This document shows, piece after piece, positions 12,246-24,096 of a DNA stretch of 64,000 nt; position 1 is the first letter of the stretch; each line of letters starts with the position of its first letter. The stretch lies in the NCBI GenBank assembly GCA_033065855.1, contig JAVXUO010000031.1:147795-211794 (forward strand), given 5' to 3'. The position numbers and the translations under genes are program-made. The stretch is from Escallonia rubra (Eukaryota > Streptophyta > Magnoliopsida > Escalloniales > Escalloniaceae). Under the pieces are notes generated by a model. It saw nothing but the letters and a program-made list of their open reading frames with translations, was not told the origin of the DNA and did no database searches.

Positions 12246-12440
12246 CTCACGGAGAGATGGGCTCACAACCCTAAAGCCCTTGCCGGCATAATCGACCGGG
12301 GGCTCCGGCCCTCGCCAGCACAATCAACCGACGGGCTCCGGCCCTCGCGGGCACAATCAACCGGAGGCTCCGGCCTTCGCAACGGGGATGGGCTCACAAC
12401 CCTAAGGCCATCGCCGGCACAATCACCCGACGAACTCACG
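12246..12440. repeat. Degenerate tandem repeat of about 30 bp (ggctccggccctcgc)
   Basis: Imperfect tandem units centred on gggctccggccctcgc...gcacaatcaacc recur four to five times, and the phrase gggctcacaaccctaa occurs twice at its edges. It is probably an internal array of the surrounding LTR-like block. Confidence 0.7.
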
Positions 12441-13345
12441 AGGGGCTCTGCTCGTAGTGCCCGGGCACGAGGACCCCTCGCCACGAACTCTGAGCATTGA
12501 GCTGTGAGCATGGCCGCTCATGTTACCATTGATCATCGACACCGCCAGGGCAATGACCCCCGGGTCACTCCGGGACGGGAGCAGGTCCTCGGAGGGCATC
12601 GCGCCTAGCCCGCCTGACAGTTGGCTACTGGGGCAACCCTCGCCGCTGTCAGGATCTTTGCGCGTCTTTTAACGCATCTTATGGGATTCAGTAAGGGCTT
12701 GGACTGGAGGCTGGGGCAACGGGCTACTCTGACCATGCTACCGCGGTATGGTCAGTCTCCTTAGACAGGCAGAAGGATGCTGCAAGGGCAGGGCAGCACG
12801 AACTCGGGGACCGGCAGTCCAACGGAGAATCGGTACTTTGGACCCCCTGGTGACGTGTCGCTCCCAGGGGACGACACGTGTCAGCTGATGACACATGCAC
12901 ACTTTTCCCTATAAATAGTGAACTTTGGAGCTTATTCAGGGACTTCTCTCTCATTTCGACATTTCACTTTCTCTCTCTAAAACTTATTCTCTCTGGATTT
13001 CTAGTGAGAGAAATACATTTGGACTCCTGACACTCGGACCCTTGACGTTGCACCCTTGACACAGACTGTCGACCGCCGGCCCTGTTCGTCGTCACCCTGC
13101 CTGCGCGGCGCTGCCAGCCCTCGCGACCTGTCTGGGGAGCCTTGCTCTCAGCCCTTACTCCATCCTTGATGTCTCCCACTTTGTCTACTTGGAAGCCGAT
13201 TCAGATTGCATCCTTTGTGGCACCTCTACGTGACAACGAACCCTTTTTCCTCGGCAACATTATGTTGTTCCCATTTATGGTAGATCTTGTCCATGCCTTT
13301 ACAAAGGCCACTATGTATCAATGGAGTTTTAAATCAATTTGAGTT

Positions 13346-13734
13346 TTTTTTTTATCTAGAGGGTTTTCTTTTCACGCATGTCGTGTTCATTGTTTTAATT
13401 GTGTATGTCTAATTAGCACCTTAGCAAAATTAATGTGCTTATCTCTCTCTTTCACTTCCCTTTGTTCGTGATAAAGATACACATCTGATCTTTGTCAAAC
13501 GCTATCCAATTACATATAAATCTTAGCATTCAATATAAAAAGAAAAAATAACCTTGTTCGGGAAAGTCCTCTATCTAAGCTTCGTTTCCCAAAGTCGATC
13601 TTCCCAGAAAAAAAAATTAGCTATGTACCCACAACTATTGTAATGACGATTCGATCCACGACTTCATCACATTGCAATGTCTAGCGAAGTAGGCATTCTA
13701 AGATCATAAGGTCAATCACTATTATGTGACATTT
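13346..13734. other. AT-rich spacer
   Basis: No gene or bounded repeat seen. Confidence 0.35.
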
Positions 13735-14190
13735 AGTATAAGATATCATAATAGTATTCACCTTATTCCACATCGGATATGATAAACTGTATGAGATTGG
13801 CCTAAAAGATTCTGCGAAGGATGTTATTCCTACATAGTGGCTTTGAAGGAGGCATTGTCTTATGGTGCCCAGTTGATTTGATCTGGACCATTGCGTGGTA
13901 TCAGAGCTTGGACTGCGCTATCCACTTGGGTGTAAAACTAAAAGCATGCTAAAGATATCCCATATCAATTATCAAGAGGATGATTAAGGCAAACAAAAGG
14001 TGAGACAAGTATATTCCACGTTGGTTAAAGAAAAAGATTTTGGATTATGTGTGACAAAGTTAAGTTTGGACCTTACCGCTAACATTCAGGATACGTGGAT
14101 GCTTGAGATATAATTAAGCCTTAAAAAAGATTGTTAAGGATTTTATTACTTTTTGTTGGCTTTGAGGGAGGTTGGTTGACCTAGGTCGGT
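13735..14190 (+). mobile_element. TRIM-like LTR retroelement remnant
   Basis: Position 13892 begins tggtatcagagc, a perfect initiator-Met-tRNA primer-binding site. Upstream, ttattccacatcggatatg followed by a gtggctttgaaggaggc segment reads like the end of an LTR. Downstream, tatattccacgttgg and gttggctttgagggagg at 14005-14175 look like a diverged second copy. No gag or pol fits between. The pattern suggests a TRIM or an internally deleted copia element, but exact LTR ends cannot be fixed. Confidence 0.45.
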
Positions 14191-15321
14191 ACAGCTGTAG
14201 TCTGTATTTTTTCCCTTCTCTACAAACCAAAATACATCTTCTCGTTTTTTCAAACTATGTACGAAGTACTTTGATAAAAGTTAAAACTATGAAAGTAACC
14301 AAAATAACTTTTTTTTTTTTTTTGGGTACTATAATCAAAATTACTTATGGAGCCGGTTTTACAATGTTTTGAAGAAAATTCATAATTCTTTATACAAACA
14401 AAGAAAGAGGATTTGTAAAATCAATGCTAGCTTCCAACTAACTGTAAATTTGCTGATTGGGCCTGAAATCTTTCACTAAACACTACAGACAGACAAGACA
14501 AAAAAGTATAAGAAAACCAAATAATTGGTATTCTTGGATGCCACACCGTTAGAAAATTCTACTTAACGTTTTGTTTGTCACTAGCAAATTTTACTTTTTT
14601 TAATTTCCTCTTTAACGACAAAATTTACTGCTTTGGTTGGTCCATTATGGCCTTAGATTATGTTGACATAAGCCAACAAAAAGTCAGTAAGCATCACAAA
14701 ATATGATGCTGACCAATTACTTAAGTTAATTCAAACAATCAAATCAATGATTAAGAAAAGAGAGAGTACGTTTTTGTCCTTCCTTGTAGCGTGCAGTAGA
14801 CAAGATCATTACTTTGTTGTTAGCGATGGCCACAACAAGAAGATAACATATACTATCTTCCTATGATCAGGCAGATAGTTGCTCACTCATAATAGCTCCC
14901 ACTTTTCTTTGAAAGTTGTTGCTTAGCATCATATAATGGAGACCCTAAAAGTGAATTTTGATGCATAGATTATAACTAAAGCAAGATATGACTCTTTTTA
15001 TGCTTGTGGTTGGACAAATGATATTTAAACACGTAGTCTGGTGCGTTAGATCCGCATAACTTATCGAAACGTACATATTTCGTTGTAAGACATGAACCAT
15101 CGACGTTAAAATGGTTCGCCTAGAGAGATACAAAGTAAATGATTTTAAGTCATACTTTTCTTGTAGCCTATTAACTTTGCTACGGTGTAGGGTTCATGAG
15201 TAGATCAATCATTGGATGGGTTTATGTTTGTTAGGCCCCTAGTGTTTTGTTTTTAAACTTTTGTGAACATGAAAAATTCGAAACTTTTTTTGGTTACCAT
15301 TTTCAAGATATAAATTCACTT
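14191..15321. other. AT-rich intergenic DNA
   Basis: No supported gene, RNA or bounded element. Homopolymer runs of T occur near 14311-14324. Confidence 0.35.
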
Positions 15322-15330
15322 TTTCTTTTG

Positions 15331-15827
15331 TGGGTATATTCTAACTTTGGTCCTCTAAATTTACACAAATGTTCTAAATGGTCTTTCATTTTAAAAATGT
15401 TCCTAGTTGGTCCTTTATGTTTCAAATTGCCCACAAAGTGGTTCTAAGGCTCTTAACTTTGTTAACTCAATTTGATTGATGGTTTGGCTGAAGGGCAAAT
15501 ATGGGAGATCATCACAATGGGCTCAAAGATTATATTAATTCGAATTTGAAGCCAACCGGAAAAAAGTGAAAATTCACAAAGAAGTATGTGGTAATTGACA
15601 ACTGAAAATTGATAATATTTTATGTGCTTCTATTGTTTGGTTTCTGTTCTTTTCTAAGTTCTTGGTTTATACTTTCCCTTTTACCCCTCTGAAAAACCAA
15701 ACATACAGGATTGGGGACAATTTTGTGGACGAAGCTAAATTTAAATGACTAATGTGAAACTTTTTAAAGATGAAGGACCATTCAAAACATTTGTACAAAA
15801 TTAAAGGACCAAAGCCATAATTTACAC
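15331..15827. mobile_element. Small MULE-like element with ~80-bp inverted repeats
   Basis: The left arm (ctttggtcctctaaattta... from about 15347) and the reverse complement of the right arm (ctttggtcctttaattttg... from about 15814) align for about 80 bp at roughly 75% identity. The flanking 9-mers tttcttttg (15322-15330) and tttctttcg (15828-15836) match at 8 of 9. This fits an old non-autonomous Mutator-like element. No coding content. Confidence 0.55.
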
Positions 15828-15839
15828 TTTCTTTCGGTA

Positions 15840-17200
15840 CCATTTACACAAGTGACTGGATAAATTGCACTTATAGTCCTTTGCCTTTTCTTATAAGTTT
15901 TAGTTGGTCCTTTTTCCATGCCTTGTATGTGTTTGAACCTTTTTCTTTGTTTCAGTCGCATGTTTGATTCTTTTAAACCCGGCCCGCCAAGAAAAGTTAT
16001 ATGAAGAGGAATTAAGAGATGCATAAAGTTATTGTACTATGTTTCCGACGGTCTTAACTGGTTCGGACCATTAACTTCCAACCATCCCAACACTTTATAC
16101 TATCACAGTTTCATTAACGATCATGCGCAATAAACCGGTAAACTACGTTCATGGACTATAGACCCCCATTAGAATACAATTGAATCGCAGCTCTTCACCC
16201 ATTGATCAGTTTTTGCGCGTTCGCTCTTCCATCGACTTTGGATCGGTGAGGATAGAGAGGAAGCTACTGTGAAGAAGGCAGTGAATCTGTGCATAATATT
16301 CGAACTCGAACGCATGCCTAGTGCGCGCAAGTGCTGGTTGTTATCTTCGGTGGTTTAGCCCCCATCCCCTGTACTAAAGCCATTGTTTTTTGGGTCTCAT
16401 TTTGTGTGGTCTCCCTACTTAACAAAGAAGCAATGGGGACAAAGGCCTCGAATCCTATCTAGTCGATGGTAATTATAGCATGTCGCGCTCCAAACATTTC
16501 CAATAAAGAAAACGACCCTGACTCTAGTCTGTTATGAACGATAGAGCAGAGAATGACCTATTTTTCATCATAATACCTGCACTAATGTTATAGTTAACTG
16601 AAAGTTGATATATAAGCTCTGTTATTGTCATTTGAGCTCTATTTTATCGTTACAGTGAGTATATAACGACATTTTTAAAGTTTTTAGCATCGAAAGTGAA
16701 GCTCAAGTATTGGAAAGGAGACTCACTTCCCTATTTGAAATTATGAACTTTCAGTTGTTTGCATCTGACTATCTGGAAAAGGACCTCCAATGGTCACCAC
16801 AAGCAACTTGTACTCGTAGTTGGAGCAACAACTACGAGTACAAGTTGTCTGCTTTCTAACTAATCGAGATGCCTTCATGGTTGTCTGCTTTTCTAACTAA
16901 ATGATCGAGGCTCCAGCTTAGGATGCAAACCCACTTGCTCTGTGGCTCGTTTCAAAGTTTTATGTCAATGAGTACAGAGAACTGCAACATGTCAAGCAAG
17001 GATTGCAATCACCAAGTTCATGAGAAAATAGCTGTAGCACCATGGAAATAGGCCACTTATTATCATTGCCCCCTCTATCTGGAGATATATTTTTTTTTCC
17101 GACTGCATGCAGAAATTCTCGACGACTCCTTGCCGCAGCATACGAAGAGACTTGCAGCGAACTTCAGCAGCTCAAGAACTAAGAACCTACAACTTACAAG
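15840..17200. other. Intergenic DNA with small repeats
   Basis: Contains a perfect 19-bp hairpin at 16804-16847. Next to it is an imperfect duplication of gttgtctgctttctaacta (16844 and 16881 regions). A further ttatagtcctttgc / ggactatagaccc pair at about 15870 and 16150 hints at another small inverted-repeat element. No gene is supported. Confidence 0.4.
16804..16847. repeat. Perfect 19-bp inverted repeat (hairpin, 6-nt loop)
   Basis: caacttgtactcgtagttg at 16804-16822 is exactly reverse-complemented at 16829-16847, with loop gagcaa. There is no T-run after it to suggest a terminator. It is too short for a typical plant miRNA precursor. Confidence 0.9.
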
Positions 17201-19690
17201 CCTTCCTGATATCTATGCACATTGAACCTTCAATCAATGGCAGGTATAGATAGTGTCCCTTCTTTGGTCTCACTCAACCTTTCCATGTCCAATCCCTTCT
17301 TTGGTCTCACTCAACCTTTCCATGTCCAATCCTCGCACTACATCACTTTTTTTCATGGAAAAATAAGCAAAATCTCTGTTCAACAACTACTTTCAAATAA
17401 CACAAGTTGTCTTGTTCAATTCCTACGGCCATAAATATCCATTTCCTCAAGATTGACCTGACACTCCAACGAGAACACCTACCAGTTGCATGCTATCACC
17501 ATGGAGACTGACCATGGGATTCAAATTAAGCAGAGAAAATGTGCACAGCTATCAGAAGAAGCCCATCAGAAAAAGAAAGAAATTTCAATCATTGGGCCTA
17601 AACGACACAGGCAGGTTATACAAGAGGGACAGATTAAAAGGCACATGTCTAGATGTCCCACTAGATATCATAGAGGGACGTGCCATTGACCCAAGAAACT
17701 GATTTTGCGCACTGATTTGTGCACACTAATCTGCTGAAGTTTCCATTTCAACACCAGCCTCTCATCAAGGTTAGGTAGGGGGTGAGAAACGCCGCCTTCA
17801 ATTCTTTTGTACACAAAATCGACGACTATTCCCTTACATTCTGTTGCATGTTTTTTTTTTTTTCTAACTCCTCATTTTTCACTTCTAGACACGAATCTGA
17901 TACAAATCCGCAGGCTCATGCACAGGTACATGTATATATTTCGGCAACACTTCCAAGAAAATGCAAATTTTTTGCACATGAAGGGACACAATCTTCGGCA
18001 TTCTATAGAATGGCAAACCTAGAACACAAAAGTGAAAGGTACTTTTGCAAGCATAACCACACCTGTGTTGGTCATATCCTCCTCCATACCTAAACAGCGG
18101 ATCAAACAAGGGACTTGTGGGTAGCTAAATCCAAAATTAAGAATCAAACTGCAAGTAATAGAAAACACAAAAGGAGCTATCCTTTGATTTTCCAGCCGTA
18201 TTACCTCCATATAAAACTTCTAAATCGTTTACATGGCAATATGGCAGGCAAGTAGAAGCAGCCACAACCCAGCAATAATAATAAGCGTAAAATTCAAAAG
18301 AATCTACTGTACTTTCCCAGACACAGTTGGCCTACAAATTGTCCACTCTATCACGTGGCATACATGTAGGCGCAGCCCCAGGATTTGTAGCAAGTTGGCA
18401 GCTTACACCCTGTAGTGATAAAGTCTAACAAAGATAGAGCACAAAACCCAAATGATATATCTCAGCCAGTTAAAAAGAGCAGCACTTGATTCAGGGCTTG
18501 TTTCGCGCCAACATCGTTTCCTTCATAGAGAAAGAGGCAATCAACCACCAAGAACTAAGACAGTGATAGTGGCATTCTTTTCTCTATATTTACACATTTT
18601 TTAGGATGCTAGCCTTTTTAAACAGAAGTAAATGCAGATTCCACAATATGTACAGAAGGTTCCAGCAGGGAAAAGAAAACGAGGGAGAAAATAGGCACGC
18701 GCACACACATATAAAATTGAGAGTGAAGCCATTGTGATTACATCGTCGGAATGTTTGTCATTGAACCACAAAGCTATCCAAAAATGTAAAAGAGGCTATG
18801 CACATCCAAGTTCTTTGTTGCACAACCACCGATTGTTTGCCCAACTGATATATAGATTTATAAAACACATAGAAACCATATTCGGAGGGAGCAATGTGTA
18901 TTAGTTGCTTACAACCATTGCTCAGCCAGTCTTGAAGAATGGCCCTCACATTCAGTAAAGGTCATAACAGAGTCTTGATCCCCCCTAACAGGACTGGTGA
19001 GAAACACTGACTCGAAACAAGCCCACAGAATCTAGCATATAGCACAACCTCTAGACTTGAAGTTAAATTTCCCCTCTCTCTTGCTCCCTCTCCCCCCTAA
19101 AACCTTTACAGCTTACCAAGCAATGGCTCATCTCAGCCGAATAGATTTAATAGCCTACTTTGAGAGACGCCGGTGAAGAATTCCAGCAGCTTCTCCCACT
19201 TTTTGCTTTAAAAAGCTCATTACCTTTCAAAAAATTTATGGCAACATGCAAATAGAACACTGAAACGCCAGCTAAAAATAAGATAACCCGCAAAGATTGC
19301 GTAAAGGCATTGGCCTCAAATCTTGACGCCCTCTGAGAATAAAAATTATTCTCCGTTAACCAACATGTATATTTATAAGTTTAAGGTTCAATATGTTGGA
19401 AGAAATTTGGCTACATAAAAGAAAAGCAGTGGAATTCAGGAGATGTCAAGAAGAAGTGAGTTTATTCCGCTTTCTCAATATACAAGTCACAAAAGAAGCA
19501 AAAATCACGAGTTGCTGGCAAAAAACCATCGTTTCATCTCAGATTTTGTGATAGCCTTTGAAATGTGGAGAATACATATCGATGAAAATCTAAAGCTTCT
19601 AGCACAACACAAAGGAACAAAGAAAAAACACAATTATAGAACATTAGCCGTTCCAAGGAACAAAAAGAAAGAGAGAAAGTACGGTACCTT
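17201..19690. other. Non-coding region downstream of the second CIPK gene
   Basis: No convincing protein. It holds an exact 37-bp tandem duplication at about 17258-17331 (cttctttggtctcactcaac...). The part nearest 19690 may contain 3' UTR of the minus-strand CIPK gene. Open stretches at 17486-17702 and 17782-18109 overlap in several frames on both strands and lack domains. A non-coding transcript is possible but not shown. Confidence 0.4.
17258..17331. repeat. 37-bp direct tandem duplication
   Basis: Two adjacent identical copies of a 37-bp unit that begins cttctttggtctcactcaac. Confidence 0.9.
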
Positions 19691-19694
19691 TCTC

Positions 19695-19836
19695 TCTTCT
19701 TTCTCCCGCTCTATTCAGTATCGAATGGCAGATGTGAAGATTCAATTCATTGTTACAGCATGAGATTCTTCCAGCATAAGATCCTGCAATGCAGGTTTCA
19801 CTTGACACTTACAATAATCCTCGTACTCTCCCCTTT
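19695..19836 (-). pseudogene. Tandem copy of the CIPK C-terminal coding end in its 3' flank
   Basis: On the minus strand, directly after the true stop codon of the CIPK12-like gene, the last ~130 bp of its coding sequence are repeated (stop-codon positions 19845 and 19711, 134 bp apart). The copy still reads EYEDYCKCQVKPALQ and DLMLEES, against [15 protein letters not shown] and NLMLEES in the gene. It then runs into an early stop through a small insertion, and regains a diverged version of the terminal segment and TAG. It probably lies in the 3' UTR. GAGAAAG-type words at both junctions suggest slippage or microhomology-mediated duplication. Confidence 0.87.
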
Positions 19837-19844
19837 CTCTCGCT

Positions 19845-21248
19845 CTATTCAGTATCCGATGGCAAATGTGAAGTTTCAGCAGATTCTTCCAGCATTAGGT
19901 TCTGCAATGCAGGCTTCAATTCACGGTTACAGAAGTCCTCATACTCTCCTTTCTCTCCTCCTTTCTTCTTCACCTCCACTACCCTCAACAACGGCGTTAA
20001 CTCAAAAATCTCCGCAGCAATAGTCAATGGCCCCTTCACCCCCTCCCTAGTCCCTTCCAAACTCACCCTAAAATCCTTCTTCCTCACCGTAAAACTAACC
20101 ACCTTCGCAATCTCCTCCAATTTCGAAATAATATTCGACACTGGCGCCCCAGAGACAAACCTGGTCCCCTCCCCTCCCTCCTCAAACAACCCCGAGAGAT
20201 CAAACCCTTGCGAGAATGAAATTAAATCAAACGCATTCAAGCTAGCGGGTCTAGGCAAGCTCGTGAGCTTCCTCCTACTCTCCATTTCCGAATCCGACTC
20301 AGACAACGACTGATCAGAACAACAAGATTCCACATCATCGTCAATACCGTCATCATTAACACTACATAACTTATCATCCTCAATATAAAACTTAATATGC
20401 TTAAACCCCTTTTTAAACCACCTATTGTTCATGATTTCGGGTATGGTAATCCGGGTTTCGGGATTAATATCAAGCAATCGAGTCAATAACCGAGTCAATT
20501 CGGGCGAAAACCATCTGGGACACCGAAACTCGCCTTTGTAAATCTTCTTGTACATGGCCATTATGTTCTGATCGTGAAATGGCAGGTAACCCGCCATCAA
20601 GACGAACAGAATCACCCCACACGACCAGATATCCACCTTTGCCGCATCGTACCCTTTTCGCCCCAGCACCTCGGGGGCGACATAGGCCGGCGTCCCGCAA
20701 AAAGTGTGGAACAATCCGTCCCCCTTAATCTGCTCAGAGATAGTACTCAACCCGAAATCGGACACCTTCAGATCACCATCCTCGTCCAGCAGTATGTTCT
20801 CGGGCTTCAAATCGCGGTGGTAGACCCCGCGAGCGTGGCAGAATCCGACGGCCGAGATGAGCTGCTGGAAGTACTTCCTGGCGACGGCCTCCTTCAGCCG
20901 GCCCTTGGCGACCTTGCTGAACAGCTCGCCGCCCCGCACGTACTCCATCACGAAGTAGATCTTCGATTTCGTCGCCATGACCTCGAAGAGCTGGACGATG
21001 TTGGGGTGCCTCACGCGCCTGAGGATCGAGATCTCGCGCTTTATGTGCGCGATGAGGCCGCCCTTCATGATCTTCTCCTTGTCGATCACCTTTATAGCCA
21101 CGCTCTCGTTGGTCTTGACGTTCCTCGCATGGTACACCTTCGCAAAGCTCCCGTGGCCCAGAAGCTTACCCACCTCGTAGCGGCCCAGCAACAGGCCCTG
21201 GCTTTCCTTCCTGGTGGTGGTTGTGGAGGTGGAGGGGTTGTTGGCCAT
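19845..21248 (-). CDS. CBL-interacting protein kinase, CIPK12/18/19-like (SnRK3)
   Basis: Intronless 467-residue CIPK. Kinase domain about residues 23-279: glycine loop GHGSFAKV, Lys53, HRDLKPEN (Asp146, Asn151), DFG (Asp164), activation segment to APE (191-193). A long acidic/serine linker (about 290-325) precedes the NAF motif (Asn338-Ala339-Phe340, CBL binding) and a PPI-like region (about 362-390). The C-terminus ends LPSDTE, as remembered for Arabidopsis CIPK12, and the DDKLC and [10 protein letters not shown] words also match that clade. All catalytic residues are present. The start at 21248 gives a Ser/Thr-rich N-terminus before [18 protein letters not shown]-like site lies 125 bp upstream. 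The N-terminal coding half is much more GC-rich than the surroundings. Confidence 0.95.
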   Translation of the reverse strand: MANNPSTSTTTTRKESQGLLLGRYEVGKLLGHGSFAKVYHARNVKTNESVAIKVIDKEKIMKGGLIAHIKREISILRRVRHPNIVQLFEVMATKSKIYFVMEYVRGGELFSKVAKGRLKEAVARKYFQQLISAVGFCHARGVYHRDLKPENILLDEDGDLKVSDFGLSTISEQIKGDGLFHTFCGTPAYVAPEVLGRKGYDAAKVDIWSCGVILFVLMAGYLPFHDQNIMAMYKKIYKGEFRCPRWFSPELTRLLTRLLDINPETRITIPEIMNNRWFKKGFKHIKFYIEDDKLCSVNDDGIDDDVESCCSDQSLSESDSEMESRRKLTSLPRPASLNAFDLISFSQGFDLSGLFEEGGEGTRFVSGAPVSNIISKLEEIAKVVSFTVRKKDFRVSLEGTREGVKGPLTIAAEIFELTPLLRVVEVKKKGGEKGEYEDFCNRELKPALQNLMLEESAETSHLPSDTE

Positions 21249-21372
21249 GGATTTGGTGAGGTGGAGGCTGTTGCAATTTTGGAATTCAAAACCCTAGGAG
21301 CCAGGTCGCCATTGAGGGTGCTCTGGGTGAGTAATTTTGTCTGGAAAGTGGACAAGAGAGGTGCTGTTGGGG

Positions 21373-21380
21373 TATTTATA
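21373..21380 (-). promoter_or_regulatory. Candidate TATA box of the CIPK12-like gene
   Basis: TATAAATA on the minus strand, about 125 bp upstream of the start codon. This is a usual position for a plant core promoter with a UTR of roughly 90-100 nt. Confidence 0.55.
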
Positions 21381-21399
21381 AAGTTTTGATCTTTTCTTT

Positions 21400-23328
21400 T
21401 GATGTAAACGGAAAGGTAATGCCAGGATTGCAGGAGAGGTGAGGAGAGAGAAATAGACCTTTAAACGTCTTCGTTTTTGGCAGCCGACGTGTGGGTGACT
21501 CTTTGATCGTAACGGGCTAACGGCTATGGATTTTAAAGTGTTGAATTTTCAAAAATTAAGGTAGTAATGAATTCGTAAAACACTACAACGTTAATCAAAT
21601 CCTAAAACATTTAAAGTCAAGAGATGTTCCCAAAGAAAGAACTTAATGGCAAACCGAAGAAAACGATAAAGAACTGAACGAATAACGGTGAGAGAAACTA
21701 ATATTAAATTATTGGATTGGACGACGAAAAAGGACGAGAGAAAGGGATTTTAAGCACGAAGTTTTACTTTTTGAACCTTCAACTACATTGTAGGTAATTT
21801 GCGTAAGAGTGATGTTGAGAGTTCATAACTTTGGAGCGTACATTAAACCCTTCATACGACCTCTTATAGGTATTCTTTTTCTTCGAAGTATTGATTCGGG
21901 GGAAATTATTATCTTAATCTTTTCATAATATGTCTGTTGTACATAAATACATAATTGTGTAACATGTTCATATATTTTCAATAGAAACCAAAATGGCTAA
22001 ATAGTTGAAATCTACTTTGCTTTTCTACTTCGGTTTCATTTTGAAATATGTGCATTAATGCGGTTGGGTTTGATTCAAAAGAAAGATATTTATGTTTTTT
22101 CTTTTTCTCCAACACTTTCGGAATCTTTACATTCCAGTTTATCGTGTGCATTTTCAGATTCAATTCGGTAAATTTAAATGTTCATCCTTTACTCTTTTGA
22201 CAACAAGAACAAACATCAGACGTGTTTATGTTAAGCATAACAGCATTGGTGGATTCGTTCTTTAAAAGTTTTAAATGAAACGGCAATCTCGTTGCGTAAG
22301 TTTTGAGCTTGATTCTTCGCGCTTGCGTTTGACTCTATTTCATATTTATTCTCTTGATGATGGTGCAGGTCGATTCATCTCCCATTTATTTGTCTTTTGA
22401 GTACCGTCATAATTTTTTACTTTAAATTTGTTTTTAAGTATGATAATATTATTGAATTCGACAGAAAGACGGTGACTTAACGACCTCGAACGCTTTTCGG
22501 ATCTTCAATTATTAGACGACACTATAAGTTTCAGCGTGGAAAGAAGCATTTTAGTCGCTTTAAGAAATGCCAATTAGATCAGATGCTTGGAAATGTCAAA
22601 GGGGCCTCTGATAATAGTAGTCACCTGATCTGATAATCACGCGTGCGCTTCCCCCTTTTTTTGTGTGGTGGGTGTTGTTGGTCAGCTTCGTGTGGTGGCG
22701 TGACTCCGATACAGGAGGAGAGTGCGAGGATCCTGTCCGCTCATCAGAGAGTGACAGCCATTTACAACCACCTCTTACACCGTTGATGGTACCCTACATA
22801 GACCCTGTTCCTTGCAATGCAAAATGCAAACGTGTATTCATTGCGACAACACGAGTGCAATCATATGTTATTATTATGAATTTTTCTTTTGTGGCAGTTA
22901 GTTTGTTAGGTGAGCGGAAAAAGAACGAAAGGATAATAAGTGATAAGAATAACATAATTGATAGTGTAAACACAGAGCGGGAGCGAAGATGGAGACTCAC
23001 GCAAAAGCGTGAGGAACGAGAAGTTCATAAAGGAACTATTCTTCTAACCAAAGTCGCTAAAGATGATAGCACGAAACGTGATTACCTCAAAAGTCTGAAA
23101 AAAAATAGAAAAACGATGTTAAGATAAGAAAAACAAAAGAGGTAAAGTTTGTTGAAGAGGAGAAGATACACCTTTGGTTTTTACTTTTGAACATCTAAAA
23201 GAAATGTAGCGACACTTTTATACTTTTGAATGACACAAACAATGTGAGAGAAAACTCTCTTAACACGCAATAGTCGAAAAAGGGAGACTATTCGTCTGAC
23301 GAGCGCGTAAAACTTCATACTTGTGAGG
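21400..23328. other. Upstream region of the CIPK12-like gene and spacer
   Basis: The proximal part should hold the promoter. A segment at about 22255-22480 resembles the TRIM-like remnant at 8540-8790 (gagcttgattcttcgcgcttgcg...gatgatggtgcagg). The open stretch at 22663-23127 has no recognisable domain and I do not call it a gene. Confidence 0.4.
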
Positions 23329-23525
23329 TGTTGAGATTTAATCTTAAAACTTATGGGTGTTTGATTATTTAATTAACTTGGGTATTTAGTTAACTTAAAG
23401 TGGATTGCCTTTTCTTTTACATGGGAGGCAGTCATCACCTAACCCCTACTTGTTTGAAAATAACAAACAATTTAAAAAAATAACTATAGCCAAGACATAC
23501 GAGAAACTAATATGCATGCGTAAAG
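23329..23525 (+). repeat. LTR fragment, copy A
   Basis: Starts tgttgagatttaatc and runs about 197 bp to cgtaaag. It is a direct repeat (about 90% identical by eye) of the segment at 23746-23942. The TG start fits an LTR end. Confidence 0.65.
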
Positions 23526-23745
23526 TCTCCTCAAAATCTACTACTCGATCTTATTATGTTTTCAAGAAGATGTTTTTCAACTTAAACCTTTCATAAGTAT
23601 AAGTAACTCAAAGTCTTATCAAAATCTTTGGTGGTCAGACCTTAAACCAAGTACTCTAGAGATAATTTCAGAATTACCATACGCATAATAATATCTTGTA
23701 GCAGATTTTGAGGAGATTTGTAATTAAATAATCGAAGTGGGGGAT

Positions 23746-23942
23746 TGTTGAGATTTAATCTTAAATCTCATGGGTATTTGATTATTTAATTAACTTGGCT
23801 ATTTAGTTAACTTAAAGCGGATTGCCTTTTCTTTTATATGGGAGGCAGCCATCACATATCCCCCACTTGTTTGAAAACAACAAACAGTTTAAAAAATAAA
23901 TATAGACAAGACATACGAGAAACCAATATGCATACGTAAAGG
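23746..23942 (+). repeat. LTR fragment, copy B, preceded by a polypurine tract
   Basis: Starts tgttgagatttaatc right after agtgggggat, a polypurine-tract-like sequence that normally abuts a 3' LTR. Repeats copy A. Its distal half forms the left arm of a large palindrome. A possible LTR end (aacccaaca) lies near 25818, so later rearrangement probably split the element. Confidence 0.6.
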
Positions 23943-24096
23943 TATCTTTCGATTTAACTCTTATAGAACTTTGAGCTATTCACATCAACGAAATATTTAA
24001 ATCGAAAGATACATTTACGTATGCATATTATTTTCCGGTATGTCTTGACTATAGTTGTTTTTTAAACTATTTGTTTTTTTCAAACAAGTGGGGGAT
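23858..24096. repeat. Large palindrome, 99-bp arms with 41-bp loop
   Basis: Left arm 23858-23956 (atcccccacttgtttgaaaa...) is the imperfect reverse complement of 23998-24096 (...caaacaagtgggggat). The palindrome was made by an inverted copy of the end of LTR fragment B. It could extrude a long hairpin and, if transcribed, form double-stranded RNA. Confidence 0.8.

Larger units (their letters stand above)
11640..13345 (+). mobile_element. GC-rich LTR-like retroelement block
   Basis: This block is clearly more GC-rich than its surroundings and holds two minisatellites. A core-promoter-like ccctataaatagtg at about 12909 is followed by a CT-rich segment, typical of the U3-R-U5 layout of large gypsy LTRs. 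The termini, primer-binding site and target duplication were not found, so borders are approximate. Reading frames across it look like repeat translations, not proteins. Confidence 0.45.

Noticed and set aside
11830..12511. Repetitive reading frames with octapeptide repeats
   Set aside because: They come from the 24-bp and ~30-bp minisatellites and have no non-repetitive coding context.
17486..18109. Possible small protein genes
   Set aside because: Frames overlap on both strands, are short and lack signals. More likely non-coding or 3' flanking sequence.
20574..21389. 271-residue open frame on the plus strand
   Set aside because: It lies antisense to the GC-rich N-terminal half of the CIPK12-like gene. 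Open antisense frames are common there, and it has no domain.
22663..23127. 154-residue open frame
   Set aside because: No start context, domain or homology that I recognise. Composition is mixed and the opposite strand is also open.
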